DNA from: JAMZMI01 sp964353015 | GTDB lineage: Bacteria; Bacteroidota; Bacteroidia; Cytophagales; Cyclobacteriaceae | Direction of reading: 5' to 3' | Length of the DNA: 64,000 bases | Assembly: GCA_964353015.1 (NCBI GenBank) | Contig: CAYGUA010000008.1 | Span: forward strand, 108,408-172,407 | In this document: piece after piece, positions 1-8,913 of the stretch | Layout of the letters: each line of letters opens with the position of its first letter | How positions within the stretch are numbered: position 1 is the stretch's first letter | Made by a program: the position numbers and the translations under genes | Notes under the pieces: generated by a model | Seen by the model: only the letters and a program-made list of their open reading frames with translations | Database searches by the model: none | What the model was told of the DNA's origin: nothing

Positions 1-2
1 TG

Positions 3-74
3 AAAGAAGCGATGGAACTTACCAGCGACATTGCCATTGATGTGTTGCCTATTAGAGAGATAATTTGGGAGTGA
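3..74 (+). CDS. C-terminal end of an unidentified protein (partial)
   Basis: An open frame enters from the left edge and ends at a TGA at 72-74, giving 23 residues that finish in REIIWE. The stretch SDIAIDVLPI faintly recalls the last strand of small nucleotidyltransferase (MNT) domains, which often sit beside toxin-antitoxin genes, but 23 residues are too few to decide. The rest of the gene lies outside the window. Confidence 0.35.
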   Translation, partial: KEAMELTSDIAIDVLPIREIIWE

Positions 75-159
75 TTAACTATTTCCACAAAACTTTTTCT
101 TAGAATGTCTGTGCAGCTCGTTTCCCTAATTTGACTCATTTAAAATATGAGAATTTAGA

Positions 160-182
160 AGTCCTCGTTGCAAACGAGGACT
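160..182. repeat. REP-like perfect palindrome
   Basis: A perfect 10-base-pair stem (AGTCCTCGTT with AACGAGGACT) closes a three-base GCA loop. It is followed by AGTTTTTGGGG, so it could also stop transcription of the gene entering from the left. GC-rich palindromes of this GTCCTCG...CGAGGAC kind are typical of REP-type intergenic repeats. A weaker hairpin (AGCTTGT with ACAAGCT) follows at 203-225. Whether the element is repeated elsewhere cannot be seen here. Confidence 0.55.
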
Positions 183-269
183 AGTTTTTGGGGTCCTGAG
201 ATAGCTTGTATGTAGCACACAAGCTCATGCCTTTCATGCATATTGTTAGTTTCCGTCTTTTCAATTTGT

Positions 270-277
270 TATCTTTG
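270..277 (+). promoter_or_regulatory. Candidate -7 box of the toxin-antitoxin operon
   Basis: TATCTTTG matches the Bacteroidota -7 consensus TAnnTTTG exactly. Transcription would begin at about 282-285, at or just beyond the antitoxin ATG, so the message would be leaderless or the translation start is slightly downstream. No convincing -33 TTTG was found at the usual spacing. Confidence 0.35.
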
Positions 278-281
278 GATT

Positions 282-479
282 ATGAGTTCGATAGTTATCA
301 ATCCAAAAAGTTCACAAGAGCTAAAGTTCATATCTGAGCTTCTTCAGAAGCTTGGTGTTAAGTCAAAGGTCATTTCTGATGAAGATTCTGAAGACTTGGG
401 TTTGTCCATACTTATGAAAGATATTGATCGATCAGATATTGCCACGGAAGATGAAGTTATGGCAAAACTCAAAGTTTAA
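282..479 (+). CDS. Antitoxin of a RelE/ParE-type toxin-antitoxin pair
   Basis: A 65-residue acidic protein starting MSSIVINPKSSQELKF and ending VMAKLKV. It fits the small DUF2683/RelB-like antitoxins that precede RelE/ParE toxins: a short beta-strand-like start, a helical middle (ELLQKLGVKSKV) and an acidic region (SDEDSEDLG) able to wrap a basic toxin. I start at ATG 282 because the in-frame extension to 243 adds a hydrophobic stretch atypical of antitoxins. The stop TAA shares its last A with the toxin ATG, so the two are translationally coupled. Such antitoxins normally neutralise the toxin and repress their own promoter. The family call rests mainly on the toxin next door. Confidence 0.7.
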   Translation: MSSIVINPKSSQELKFISELLQKLGVKSKVISDEDSEDLGLSILMKDIDRSDIATEDEVMAKLKV

Positions 480-745
480 TGGAGGTTATCTTCCTTAAGA
501 AATTCAGTAAAGATCTTGATAACATTAACCATTCAAAAGATCTCAAGTCTATCGCGACGGTTATTGAGTTAGTTAAGTCAGTTGATAATATAGTAGAAGT
601 TCCCGGAGTTAAGAAATTAACAGGTTTCGATGATGCTTTTCGTATTCGTTCTGGTAATTATAGGATAGGGGTGTTTGTCGAGGGAAATATTATTCAGTTC
701 GCAAGAGTTGCTCACCGCAAAGACATCTACAAAATATTTCCATAA
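479..745 (+). CDS. RelE/ParE-family toxin (probable mRNA interferase)
   Basis: 88 residues with the RelE/ParE layout: an N-terminal strand (MEVIFLKKFSKDL), two helices, then the conserved block GVKKLTGFDDAFRIRSGNYRIGVFVEGN and a C-terminal FARVAHRKDIYKIFP. The R-x-R-x-G-x-Y-R-I-G pattern and the late H-R-x-x-I-Y are family hallmarks. RelE-type members cut mRNA on the ribosome while ParE-type members poison gyrase; the HRKDIY ending favours the RelE/YoeB-like side, but sequence alone does not settle it. It overlaps the antitoxin stop by one base (TAATG), the usual arrangement. The length is normal and there is no sign of inactivation. Confidence 0.85.
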   Translation: MEVIFLKKFSKDLDNINHSKDLKSIATVIELVKSVDNIVEVPGVKKLTGFDDAFRIRSGNYRIGVFVEGNIIQFARVAHRKDIYKIFP

Positions 746-1028
746 TAGATTTCTTAGACCAAAGCACTATGGAGGCTACACCAGACAAATCACTTTTAGT
801 AACCTATCCTCATAATGTAACTTTATTTTAATCTATAAAAGATCAAAGAAAGGGGTTTTCACCACTTATTCCCTTTTGACCTTTCTAAACTAACGCTTTC
901 TCATTTCAAAAACAACGCTGTTTTCAGTGGTCAGTGATCAGGAAACTACATACAACATTCCTTAATTTTCCACCTTAAACTATCCACTCTACTCTGTACT
1001 CAGTACCCAATTCTCTGTGCTAAAAAAC
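746..1028. other. Non-coding gap with short CAGT-type microrepeats
   Basis: No gene is supported here. The right half carries degenerate short repeats: CAGTGGTCAGTGATCAG around 927-943, and CTCTACTCTGTACTCAGTACCC around 989-1010. A 20-codon frame at 769-831 has no supporting features. Confidence 0.4.
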
Positions 1029-2456
1029 TCAGCATTCTGAAACCTTCACCGAAACATTTACCGCAAGACCACCAAGGGACGTTTCTTTGTAGTTGCTATT
1101 CATGTCTTTTGCTGTTTCCCACATGGACTTGATCACATTGTCCAGGCTTACTTTGGCCTCACTTGGATCACTCGCCAAGGCGATAGTAGCTGCTGTTACG
1201 GCTTTGATCGCTCCCATACTGTTGCGCTCGATGCATGGGATTTGCACCAGCCCGCCAATAGGATCACAGGTTAGTCCAAGATGATGTTCCATGGCAATCT
1301 CAGCAGCCATGAGTACTTGCTGTGGTGTGCCGCCAAGGCCTTCCGTCAATGCGCCGGCAGCCATGGCTGATGATACGCCGATTTCCGCCTGACAACCTCC
1401 CATCGCCGCAGACAATGTTGACCCAATTTTAAACAAGATTCCGATCTGACCTGCAGTCAATAAGAATTTGAAAATATCTTGTTCGGTATATTCTTTTTTG
1501 GCGAAGCAAATCATATACAACAACACAGCGGGTATCACACCGGCAGAACCATTCGTTGGAGCGGTGACAATTCTGCTAAAGCTGGCATTTTCCTCATTCA
1601 CAGCCATCGAAAAGCAACCTATCAACTTGATGATATCAGAGAAATCATAATAATGGGTCCTGATCTTTTCGATCCAAACATCCATATCCTTCACATCATG
1701 GGAAGAGAGCAACTGCTTACTGATTCGGTTTGCCCTTCGGGAAACATCCAATCCACCCGGAAGCTTCCCCTCCCGATGACAACCATTGTAAACGGAAGTT
1801 TTCATGACTGTCCATAGCTGTCTTAATCTGTTTTCAATTTGAGCATCAGTACGCCAGGTTCTTTCATTTTCCAGAACCACTTCATGTATTGATTTCGAAT
1901 CACAAAAGCCTAGTAGTTCGGCTGCATTTTCACACGGATTACTCACTTTCGTAGATTTCGACGAACTATTTTGATCAATCTCATTTTCATGTAAAATGAA
2001 TCCTCCACCTACAGAAAAATAAGTGGAATTAAGTAGCTCCTGATTGGCAATATCAAGCGCTACGAACTTGATGCCATTTGAATGATAGGTCAATCGTTCC
2101 TGCTTTCGAAAAAGGATGTCCTGATCAAAATTGAAGGCTATTTTATGGTTTTCACCTAAGATCAAAAATCCCTCATTTTTTACCTGAGCTGGTATGTTTT
2201 CAATTTCCTCTAAAGGAACAGTTTCAGGATTTTTCCCTGAAAGGCCCAAAAGTACAGCAACATCCGTTCCATGACCTTTCCCGGTAAGCGCAAGGGAGCC
2301 ATACAAAGTCACCTGAATTTTTTTAACTTTTTGTAAGAGACCTGTTTTGGATAGCTCATTGGTAAACCTACCTGCTGCCAACCACGGGCCTAAAGTGTGA
2401 GAACTTGAAGGGCCTACTCCTATTTTGAGAATATCGAAAATACTAATTGCTTCCAT
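1029..2456 (-). CDS. sdaA: L-serine ammonia-lyase (iron-sulphur L-serine dehydratase)
   Basis: 475 residues, the usual length of the single-chain type 2 enzyme. It deaminates L-serine to pyruvate and ammonia in the cytoplasm using an oxygen-labile [4Fe-4S] cluster. The N-terminal beta domain opens SIFDILKIGVGPSSSHT, the signature phosphate/serine-site start of the family. Cluster cysteines are visible at C355 (GGCQAE), C397 (LTCDPIGG) and C408 (IPCIERN); the 42- and 11-residue spacings agree with the Legionella enzyme. The last residue is also a cysteine (C475), as in the family members where a C-terminal cysteine tail caps the cluster. A single gene, probably transcribed alone. Start ATG 2456 gives the family N-terminus without extension. 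Confidence 0.96.
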   Translation of the reverse strand: MEAISIFDILKIGVGPSSSHTLGPWLAAGRFTNELSKTGLLQKVKKIQVTLYGSLALTGKGHGTDVAVLLGLSGKNPETVPLEEIENIPAQVKNEGFLILGENHKIAFNFDQDILFRKQERLTYHSNGIKFVALDIANQELLNSTYFSVGGGFILHENEIDQNSSSKSTKVSNPCENAAELLGFCDSKSIHEVVLENERTWRTDAQIENRLRQLWTVMKTSVYNGCHREGKLPGGLDVSRRANRISKQLLSSHDVKDMDVWIEKIRTHYYDFSDIIKLIGCFSMAVNEENASFSRIVTAPTNGSAGVIPAVLLYMICFAKKEYTEQDIFKFLLTAGQIGILFKIGSTLSAAMGGCQAEIGVSSAMAAGALTEGLGGTPQQVLMAAEIAMEHHLGLTCDPIGGLVQIPCIERNSMGAIKAVTAATIALASDPSEAKVSLDNVIKSMWETAKDMNSNYKETSLGGLAVNVSVKVSEC

Positions 2457-2509
2457 GGGGTGTATGTCTGCTTACCCGAAGATAATGGGAAGAACTAGCC
2501 AAAAGAATA

Positions 2510-2523
2510 AGAATCCTAAGAAT
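2510..2523. promoter_or_regulatory. 14-base motif upstream of sdaA (copy 1)
   Basis: AGAATCCTAAGAAT, 54 bases upstream of the sdaA start. An identical copy lies at 4062-4075, 58 bases upstream of the proposed start of the next gene. Its role is unknown; a shared operator is one possibility. Confidence 0.3.
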
Positions 2524-2579
2524 ATTGATTGACCATCAACAAAAAAAATGAAAGTATTAATAAAACCAGATTTCGATTA

Positions 2580-4004
2580 TTATGGCAATGCCTTGAAAAT
2601 ATAATCCTTCATGATATTGTTGACTTGATTCACATAGAATGGCCATTTAAGGTAGTTGCCCTGTGTGACCACAATCACCATGTTCTGATCTGGAAAAATA
2701 TTGATGAAGTTTCCGCCATCACCATCCAAAGAAAGATAATTCACACCTTCTAAAGATCTTAACCAAAAGTGATAGCTGTAATCACCGGACGATGTGACCT
2801 CCTTCACTGAAAAGCATTCACGAACCCATTCTTTTGGCACCACTTGTTCACCGTTCCATACGCCATCATTCAAATAGGTAATTCCAATTTTCAACATATC
2901 GCGCGGACGCAAATACATTCTGGCTGCCCCTTCGGGAAAACCATCTGGTTGACTTTGCCACTTATAGTCCTGAATGCCCAGTTTCGCATAAAAATTATCA
3001 TGAGCCCATGTTCGTATTGGTCCATCAACCATCTGATCAAGTGCCTTGAGCAATATATTAGGTAAGGCACTATTATAACGCCACTCAAATGCCGGCCCCA
3101 GACTAGGTCTGCTTAGCGCGAAATCAGCAAAATCATCTGATTGCCAAAGTAGCGCCAGATCATTGCTTGACCATTCATCCCATTTCAAACCAGAAGTCAT
3201 ATTGAGACAATGTTCAAAATCAATCCAGGCTTTGTCAGGATCATTAAAATAGTCTGCATAAGCTGGTAAGTATTCCGAGATTTTTGTGTCCGTTCCGAGG
3301 TTGTTTTGATCAAGTGCTATGCCCACAAGCGTAGATGTCAGCCCTTTATTTACCGATGCGATATAATGTGGTTCTGTTCTCGTCCATTGAATAGGTTCCG
3401 GGTTTTTATCGACAATCACATTGTGTTCAAAGTCAATGGTGTCATTGTTTCCATAGAAATACTCTTCTATAACCAATCGATCATCCTTGTAAACGAGCAA
3501 ACTGTGGATCTCCTGATATTTAAAGTTATACATGCGATCCATCAGATTTTGAATCATCTGCCTATCCATACCAATGTCACTCATATCGCTGGTAATGATT
3601 CCATCATTGAGCTGCACCGGCTTATAATAGACATAGGCGGGTACAGAATCCCGCGTGAATTTGATTTCTTCATTTGAATGGAAAGACACATTAACTTCTC
3701 TCGGTCTGTAACCTGTCCGATTTAGGGAAACAGCCACCTTAGTAATGCCATTTTCATCTATTGTTTCGAAATCATCAAAAGTTAATTCCGCATCAGTAAA
3801 GGAAAAAGTTCCATCGTCACTTGTCAATGTGCTTGGGCCATTTTCTAACAATTTGACAGTCACATTTGCCACCGGGCTTTTATCGTAGGCATCAATAATT
3901 TTTCCTGAAATAGGTTGCGTTTTAGGCTCATCCTTTCCACAAGCAGTTGCAAGCATGAGCAAAAAACCTGTGGTAATTAAAATGAGTGTCTGGAGGTGTT
4001 TCAA
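2580..4004 (-). CDS. Surface lipoprotein serine hydrolase (beta-lactamase/class C fold)
   Basis: A carboxypeptidase-regulatory-like beta-sandwich (about residues 30-125, GKIIDAYDKSPVANVTVKL) is followed by a serine beta-lactamase-like domain. The nucleophile motif SxxK is SVNK in YIASVNKGLTSTLVG; the Tyr motif is probably RYNSALPN and the third box GDGGNF. This family holds esterases, D-aminopeptidases and transesterases, so the substrate is open. I favour TTG 4004, which gives a clean lipoprotein signal (LKHLQTLILITTG...LATAC). The only upstream ATG (4055) adds 17 polar residues before it. The residues after the cysteine, GKDE, match the K-(D/E)2 surface-export signal of Bacteroidota lipoproteins. 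It is separated from the glucan locus by 265 bases. Confidence 0.85.
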   Translation of the reverse strand: MKHLQTLILITTGFLLMLATACGKDEPKTQPISGKIIDAYDKSPVANVTVKLLENGPSTLTSDDGTFSFTDAELTFDDFETIDENGITKVAVSLNRTGYRPREVNVSFHSNEEIKFTRDSVPAYVYYKPVQLNDGIITSDMSDIGMDRQMIQNLMDRMYNFKYQEIHSLLVYKDDRLVIEEYFYGNNDTIDFEHNVIVDKNPEPIQWTRTEPHYIASVNKGLTSTLVGIALDQNNLGTDTKISEYLPAYADYFNDPDKAWIDFEHCLNMTSGLKWDEWSSNDLALLWQSDDFADFALSRPSLGPAFEWRYNSALPNILLKALDQMVDGPIRTWAHDNFYAKLGIQDYKWQSQPDGFPEGAARMYLRPRDMLKIGITYLNDGVWNGEQVVPKEWVRECFSVKEVTSSGDYSYHFWLRSLEGVNYLSLDGDGGNFINIFPDQNMVIVVTQGNYLKWPFYVNQVNNIMKDYIFKALP

Positions 4005-4061
4005 GATGATGGAGTCATGTTTGGAAATTAAACTATCACTAAAAATATAATTCATCCAACT

Positions 4062-4075
4062 AGAATCCTAAGAAT
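4062..4075. promoter_or_regulatory. 14-base motif upstream of serine hydrolase (copy 2)
   Basis: This is the second exact AGAATCCTAAGAAT. A related CCTAAGAAT occurs at 4144-4152 inside the perfect inverted repeat TAAGAAT-CAA-ATTCTTA (4146-4162). Confidence 0.3.
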
Positions 4076-4269
4076 CGACCACATCAATGATACATCAGTA
4101 TGTGTTCCACCCGTTGATAAAATTTATTGTAAAACCAGATTCACCTAAGAATCAAATTCTTAACTTCAAGTATTATTATCAAGCTGAGAAAGGATAATCT
4201 GAGGGGCGAAATGATTGCCATTAAAGCATGAGACAAATGCTGAATTGAAGATTTATAACAATCGATATT

Positions 4270-5190
4270 TCAATCGATATTATTAATCAATCCAAAACCG
4301 CAGCTTTGTTTTCCTTCATGATAAACCTGACGAATTTGTCTCTGTTGCTGACCTAAAACATCTTTAAGTAAAAAATCTTCGATCATATAGACATAATTTG
4401 ACCAGATCGGTTTTTCATTCCATTCATGGCCGCCATTCACATCAGTTACAAAATAATAGCCTTTATTCAGACTTTCCAGCTTGCTAGCGATGGCTGCCGA
4501 CCCAAACAACATCATAAATCCAGGATCGCTTGCTTCACAATAATGATGTGAGGCGGTAGCATAAGGAACCAGATTGTCACATGTACCATGAAACAACGCC
4601 GTGGGAATAGCTGAATCTTTTGTGATCCAGTTTTCATCAAGAAGTGCTCCAGCCATGCTGATCACACCTGCATATTTGAAGGTTGAATCGAGAATATCCC
4701 TTTGTGTTTTTTTCCAATAAGCAGAATGAATCACAGCCTCAGCACCTGCACTGCTCCCAGCAATAACAATACGCTCAGGATCGATCTTGTATTCATTGCT
4801 CCTGGTAATTAAAAATGCGGTTGCTTGATTGACGTTTTGTGCAGCGGTGAATATGGTTTCGATTTTATTTTGAACAGCCTGATCGCAGCTGAAGGATTTT
4901 CCCTTCATGGTAAGGTGATAGGAAATGGTAGCGGTCACCCATCCTTGTTTGGCAAAGTATTCACAAAACCAGATATGATTCTTCAGATCTCTTTTACCAC
5001 CTGAAAATCCACCTCCATGAACGTAAATGAGCATTGGACGAAGTGAGTTGGTTTTTGTTTTGGGCAAAAACACATCCATCGCTAAAGTGTCTTCATAGAT
5101 TACAGTTTTCATCTCAAAATCGCCATTTTGAGCACTGAGGCTCAAAACGGCAAAATTGAAAACTATAAAACAAACAAAAACTAATCGCAT
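4270..5190 (-). CDS. Secreted alpha/beta-hydrolase (carboxylesterase-like)
   Basis: 306 residues with a signal peptide (MRLVFVCFIVFNFAVLSLSA-Q) directing it to the periplasm or beyond. The alpha/beta-hydrolase elements are all present: oxyanion HGGGFSGGKR near residue 55, nucleophile elbow GSSAGAE near residue 146, acid in HGTCDNLVPY, and the histidine in GGHEWN. It resembles the esterase/lipase family that removes acyl groups from carbohydrates. It is the last gene of the glucan locus, 42 bases behind the GH3 gene, so removal of acyl or succinyl-type decorations from the glucan is a reasonable but unproven role. A tandem AATCGATATT palindrome spans its stop codon. Confidence 0.82.
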   Translation of the reverse strand: MRLVFVCFIVFNFAVLSLSAQNGDFEMKTVIYEDTLAMDVFLPKTKTNSLRPMLIYVHGGGFSGGKRDLKNHIWFCEYFAKQGWVTATISYHLTMKGKSFSCDQAVQNKIETIFTAAQNVNQATAFLITRSNEYKIDPERIVIAGSSAGAEAVIHSAYWKKTQRDILDSTFKYAGVISMAGALLDENWITKDSAIPTALFHGTCDNLVPYATASHHYCEASDPGFMMLFGSAAIASKLESLNKGYYFVTDVNGGHEWNEKPIWSNYVYMIEDFLLKDVLGQQQRQIRQVYHEGKQSCGFGLINNID

Positions 5191-5232
5191 TATATGTTCC
5201 TATGAATCGACTTCAATGATTATCGTGTCAAC

Positions 5233-7527
5233 TTATTTTGACCATGAAATAGTTTCGGAAAGGACATCACGAGAGTTTCCTCCTACCATGATTTCAAACT
5301 CCCCTGATTCCCAATCAAAATCCAAATTAGAATTATAAAATTTCAAATCTTCAGGTGTCACTTCAAACGAAATCTTCTCGGTCACTCCTGCTTTTACCAA
5401 GACCTTTTGAAATCCTTTCAATTCTTTCATTGGGCGGGTTACACTTCCGATTTTATCTCTGATGTACAATTGAACGACTTCTTTTGCATCCACAGTTCCA
5501 GTATTCTTAAGATCAACTGATACAGTCAGTTTCTGATCACCAACCAAAGATGAACTGCTCACGCTTAGATTTTCGTAACTAAAATTTGTATAACTCAAGC
5601 CAAAGCCAAATGGATATAAAGGATCATTGGAAACATCCAAATAGTTGGATTTGAATTTATGAAAACCACTACTACCTTTTGGTATTGGTCTACCTGTGTT
5701 TTTATTATTATAATAAAGTGGAATCTGTCCCGTGTTTTGCGGGAATGTAGCAGTGAGTTTACCAGATGGAACTACGTCTCCAAAAACCACATCAGCAATT
5801 GCATTACCAGCCTCTGAACCTGCAAACCATACATTGAGAATGGCAGGCAGACTTTCACTTTCCCATTTCATAGCAAGTGGTCTGCCCGTGAGCAAAATGG
5901 CTGCAATTGGCTTCCCGGTTTTCAACAATTCCTTCATCAATCGTCTTTGTGTTTCTGGTATTTCAATATTGGTCAAACTAGAGCACTCACCATTAGATTC
6001 TGCAGCTTCGCCTATCACAACTACCACAACATCTGATTGACGAGCAGCCCTTACAGCCTCAGCAATCATTACAGATTCAGGCCTATCGTCACGTCTTGTA
6101 GGTTTTCCGAAAATACTGATTCGAGCCTCTAAAGCCGGATCATCTACCACATTACATCCACGCGCATAAACGATTTTGGCTTGATCGCCAACCGCGTTTT
6201 TCAGACCTTGCATGATTGATACTGATTTCTCAAAATCTCCGGCCACACTCCATGTTCCAGACATATTTTCAGCGTTATCAGCCATTGGGCCGATTAGGGC
6301 AATTGTTCCCTTTTTTGATAGCGGAAAAATGTTTTGGTCATTTTTAAGCAGCACAAAACTTTGAGCCGCTGTTTGTCTGGCGATTTGTCTGTTAGCATCA
6401 GTAAAGAGCTCAGTTTTAGACCTTTCCAGATCACAATATCGATAAGGATCTTCGAAAAGGCCAAGCCTAAATTTTGCTTCCAGAATACGACGACAAGCTG
6501 CATCGATTTGAGACTGTTTTACTTTTCCACTTTCCAATGCTTCTTTCAATTTATCCACAAAAGCATCACTAACCATATCCATATCAATACCCGCATTTAA
6601 AGCAAGGGCAGTTACAGTGGCTGTGTCACCGACTCCATGTTCTGTCATTTCATTGATTGCTGTATAATCAGTCACAACAAAACCTCCGAAACCCCATTGA
6701 TCACGCAGTACATCTGTCATGAGCCATTTGCTTGCTGTTGCCGGGATTCCATCTACTTCATTGAATGAAGCCATGACACTTCCTACACCCGCGTCGACTG
6801 CAGCTTTGTATGGAGGAAAATATTCGTTGTACATTCGGATGTGACTCATGTCTACGGTATTGTAATCACGTCCTGCTTCTATTGCTCCGTATAAAGCATA
6901 ATGTTTCACACAGGCCATCAACGTATTATTTTTACTCAAATCATCACCCTGATATCCTTTCACCATTGCCTGGGCAATCGCCGATCCAAGGAAAGCATCT
7001 TCACCAGAACCTTCACTGACCCTGCCCCATCTCGGATCACGTGATACATCAACCATTGGTGAGAAAGTCCACGCGATTCCATCAGCTGTGGCTTCAGAGG
7101 CTGCAACTTTGGCTGACTGCTCAATGAGATCCATATCCCAGGTACTTGACATACCTATTGGAATAGGAAAAAGTGTCTTATACCCGTGTATTACGTCCAT
7201 GCCAAATATCAGGGGAATTCCTAATCTACTTTGCTCAACAGCAACCTTCTGAGTTGCTCGGATTTTTTCTGCAGTTCGGATATTAAAAAGGCCACCAACT
7301 TTCCCGTCTTTAATTTTTGTAACAATGCCTGTACTTTTCGCCAAACCAGTATTGATATCTCCGGCAGAAGGAAGATTGAGCTGACCAAGTTTCTCATCCA
7401 AAGTCATCAGGCTCATGAGTGAGTCAATTTTGGAATCAAAGCCAGAATCTGCGGTTTTAGCTGTTTTTGTATCACATGAATAGCAGAAGGCTATCGATGC
7501 GATAAGAAGTAATTGTATGTATTTCAT
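5233..7527 (-). CDS. GH3 beta-glucosidase (BglX-like) of the glucan locus
   Basis: 764 residues, full length for a three-domain GH3 enzyme: TIM barrel (about 35-370), alpha/beta sandwich (about 390-610) and fibronectin-III-like C-terminus (about 665-755). The catalytic nucleophile is D287 in GGFVVTDYTAI; the substrate-binding KHYALYGA block is also visible. GH3 enzymes of this type remove terminal glucose from beta-linked oligosaccharides. Beside GH144 endoglucanases the best guess is sophoro-oligosaccharides (beta-1,2), as for the comparable Bacteroides pair. The N-terminus looks like a lipoprotein signal ending FCYSC-DTK (C18), with no acidic export signal, so a periplasmic location is likely. 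The gap to the upstream gene is 30 bases. Confidence 0.93.
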   Translation of the reverse strand: MKYIQLLLIASIAFCYSCDTKTAKTADSGFDSKIDSLMSLMTLDEKLGQLNLPSAGDINTGLAKSTGIVTKIKDGKVGGLFNIRTAEKIRATQKVAVEQSRLGIPLIFGMDVIHGYKTLFPIPIGMSSTWDMDLIEQSAKVAASEATADGIAWTFSPMVDVSRDPRWGRVSEGSGEDAFLGSAIAQAMVKGYQGDDLSKNNTLMACVKHYALYGAIEAGRDYNTVDMSHIRMYNEYFPPYKAAVDAGVGSVMASFNEVDGIPATASKWLMTDVLRDQWGFGGFVVTDYTAINEMTEHGVGDTATVTALALNAGIDMDMVSDAFVDKLKEALESGKVKQSQIDAACRRILEAKFRLGLFEDPYRYCDLERSKTELFTDANRQIARQTAAQSFVLLKNDQNIFPLSKKGTIALIGPMADNAENMSGTWSVAGDFEKSVSIMQGLKNAVGDQAKIVYARGCNVVDDPALEARISIFGKPTRRDDRPESVMIAEAVRAARQSDVVVVVIGEAAESNGECSSLTNIEIPETQRRLMKELLKTGKPIAAILLTGRPLAMKWESESLPAILNVWFAGSEAGNAIADVVFGDVVPSGKLTATFPQNTGQIPLYYNNKNTGRPIPKGSSGFHKFKSNYLDVSNDPLYPFGFGLSYTNFSYENLSVSSSSLVGDQKLTVSVDLKNTGTVDAKEVVQLYIRDKIGSVTRPMKELKGFQKVLVKAGVTEKISFEVTPEDLKFYNSNLDFDWESGEFEIMVGGNSRDVLSETISWSK

Positions 7528-7557
7528 ATTTCGGTCAGGTTAATATTATCGATGTGT

Positions 7558-8913
7558 TTATTCAGTTGTCAGTGTAGAACTAAAACCAAGTTTATTGAGT
7601 CCTTCTTTAATTTCGGGTGCAGACATAAATAAATCCCAAATAAAACCAGTGCGGTAGTTTTCAATCATTACAGGAATTGGTCCTTGATCGATAGCCAAAT
7701 AATGAGGCAATAGCCAGTCCTTTTCCAGACTAAATGCATCATAAGGCCCATACTTGCCAATAAGAGAAGCATTTTCAGGAGCGTACAACCATTTTATCAT
7801 TTGTAAACTTTCCTTCGGCGTATAAGGAATTGACGACAAGGCGCCTGTTGGTGATATTACACTTAAGTCTTGAGAGGGGCTATGTCCTGCATACCCGTCT
7901 ATGGAATAGCTGGAAGTCAGACCCCAACAATTCTCACCATAACCCTTAAAACCTTTCGGGTTTTCGAGACAATATTCATAATCAACCAGCGCATGATTTC
8001 GATTCAAAGTCCAGTAATCACCATATTCATCTTTTAAACCTTTGGGGTTCAATCCTAAGTATGAATAATGCGCCCAGAACAATGGACCCACCGGATCATC
8101 ATTGGTTTCAAAATGATCTAATACCAAATCATAACCATAAAATTTTCGGTCTGTCTTGATTTGACCATTGCGCGCCCAACCTTGATGATAAACTGAAGCA
8201 TCTACTCCATGAGTCGGGGAAGATGCGGCCAATACATACATGATGAGACATTCGTTATAGCCGCCTACAGGAAAATTCATATCCCAACCATAGTTTGGAG
8301 ACCAATGCCAATAAAGCACATTTTCTCCTCCTTTGGTATGCCAGTCAAATTCTATATCTCTCCAGATTTTATCTGCTCTTTCAGCAATCAACTTTTCACG
8401 ATCCCCTCCGTCTTTGAAAAATTCACGTACGGTAATTAATCCCTGTGCTAAAAATGAAGTTTCAACCAGATCTCCACCATCATCTTTTTTACTGAATGGC
8501 TTTACTTTTCCTGTATCACCATACCACCAATGAGGATAAACGCCATGAAATCGGTCAGCAGAATCAAGGAAATCTAAGATCTGTTCTAATCTTTCTACTG
8601 CTTGCTCTTGAGTAATAAATCCGCGTTTTACACCAACTAAAATGGCCATCAAACCAAATCCCGAACCACCCGATGTAACTACATTTTTATCGTTGCTAGG
8701 ATAGTTACCATCCATGTGGATGCGCTCACAGGCCATTCCCGATACAGGCTCTGCTCCTTCCCAGAAATATTGAAAAGTTTGATATTGGACTAAAGTGAGT
8801 AATGAATCCTCATCCATTGAAGGCTGAGTATTTACGGCTTTTTCCTTAACTCCGCAAGAGACCAAACCGTAAGCCAATGTTAGAAAAAGTACAGTTTTGA
8901 ATAATTTATTCAT
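7558..8913 (-). CDS. GH144-type endo-beta-1,2-glucanase, probably periplasmic
   Basis: 451 residues covering one (alpha/alpha)6 glycoamylase-like domain (PF10091/GH144). Conserved blocks shared with its neighbour include VTSGGSGFG, ADRFHG, DGGDLVETSFL, LYWHWSPNYGW, AHYSYLGLNPKGL and IDQGPIPVMIENYRTG. GH144 members characterised in Bacteroidota are endo-acting on beta-1,2-glucan, which is the basis of the substrate call. The lipobox is LVSC (C20) followed by GVKEKA, without an acidic cluster, suggesting retention in the periplasm. The start overlaps the end of the upstream GH144 gene by 8 bases, so the two are coupled. Older annotation would say 'glucoamylase'. Confidence 0.88.
   Translation of the reverse strand: MNKLFKTVLFLTLAYGLVSCGVKEKAVNTQPSMDEDSLLTLVQYQTFQYFWEGAEPVSGMACERIHMDGNYPSNDKNVVTSGGSGFGLMAILVGVKRGFITQEQAVERLEQILDFLDSADRFHGVYPHWWYGDTGKVKPFSKKDDGGDLVETSFLAQGLITVREFFKDGGDREKLIAERADKIWRDIEFDWHTKGGENVLYWHWSPNYGWDMNFPVGGYNECLIMYVLAASSPTHGVDASVYHQGWARNGQIKTDRKFYGYDLVLDHFETNDDPVGPLFWAHYSYLGLNPKGLKDEYGDYWTLNRNHALVDYEYCLENPKGFKGYGENCWGLTSSYSIDGYAGHSPSQDLSVISPTGALSSIPYTPKESLQMIKWLYAPENASLIGKYGPYDAFSLEKDWLLPHYLAIDQGPIPVMIENYRTGFIWDLFMSAPEIKEGLNKLGFSSTLTTE

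Noticed and set aside
769..831. A 20-codon frame starting MEATPDKSLL
   Set aside because: Short, no membrane helix, no neighbour logic and no initiation signal.
3306..3677. A 123-codon frame antisense to the serine hydrolase
   Set aside because: A shadow of a gene with intact catalytic motifs; the composition is cysteine- and histidine-rich without pattern.
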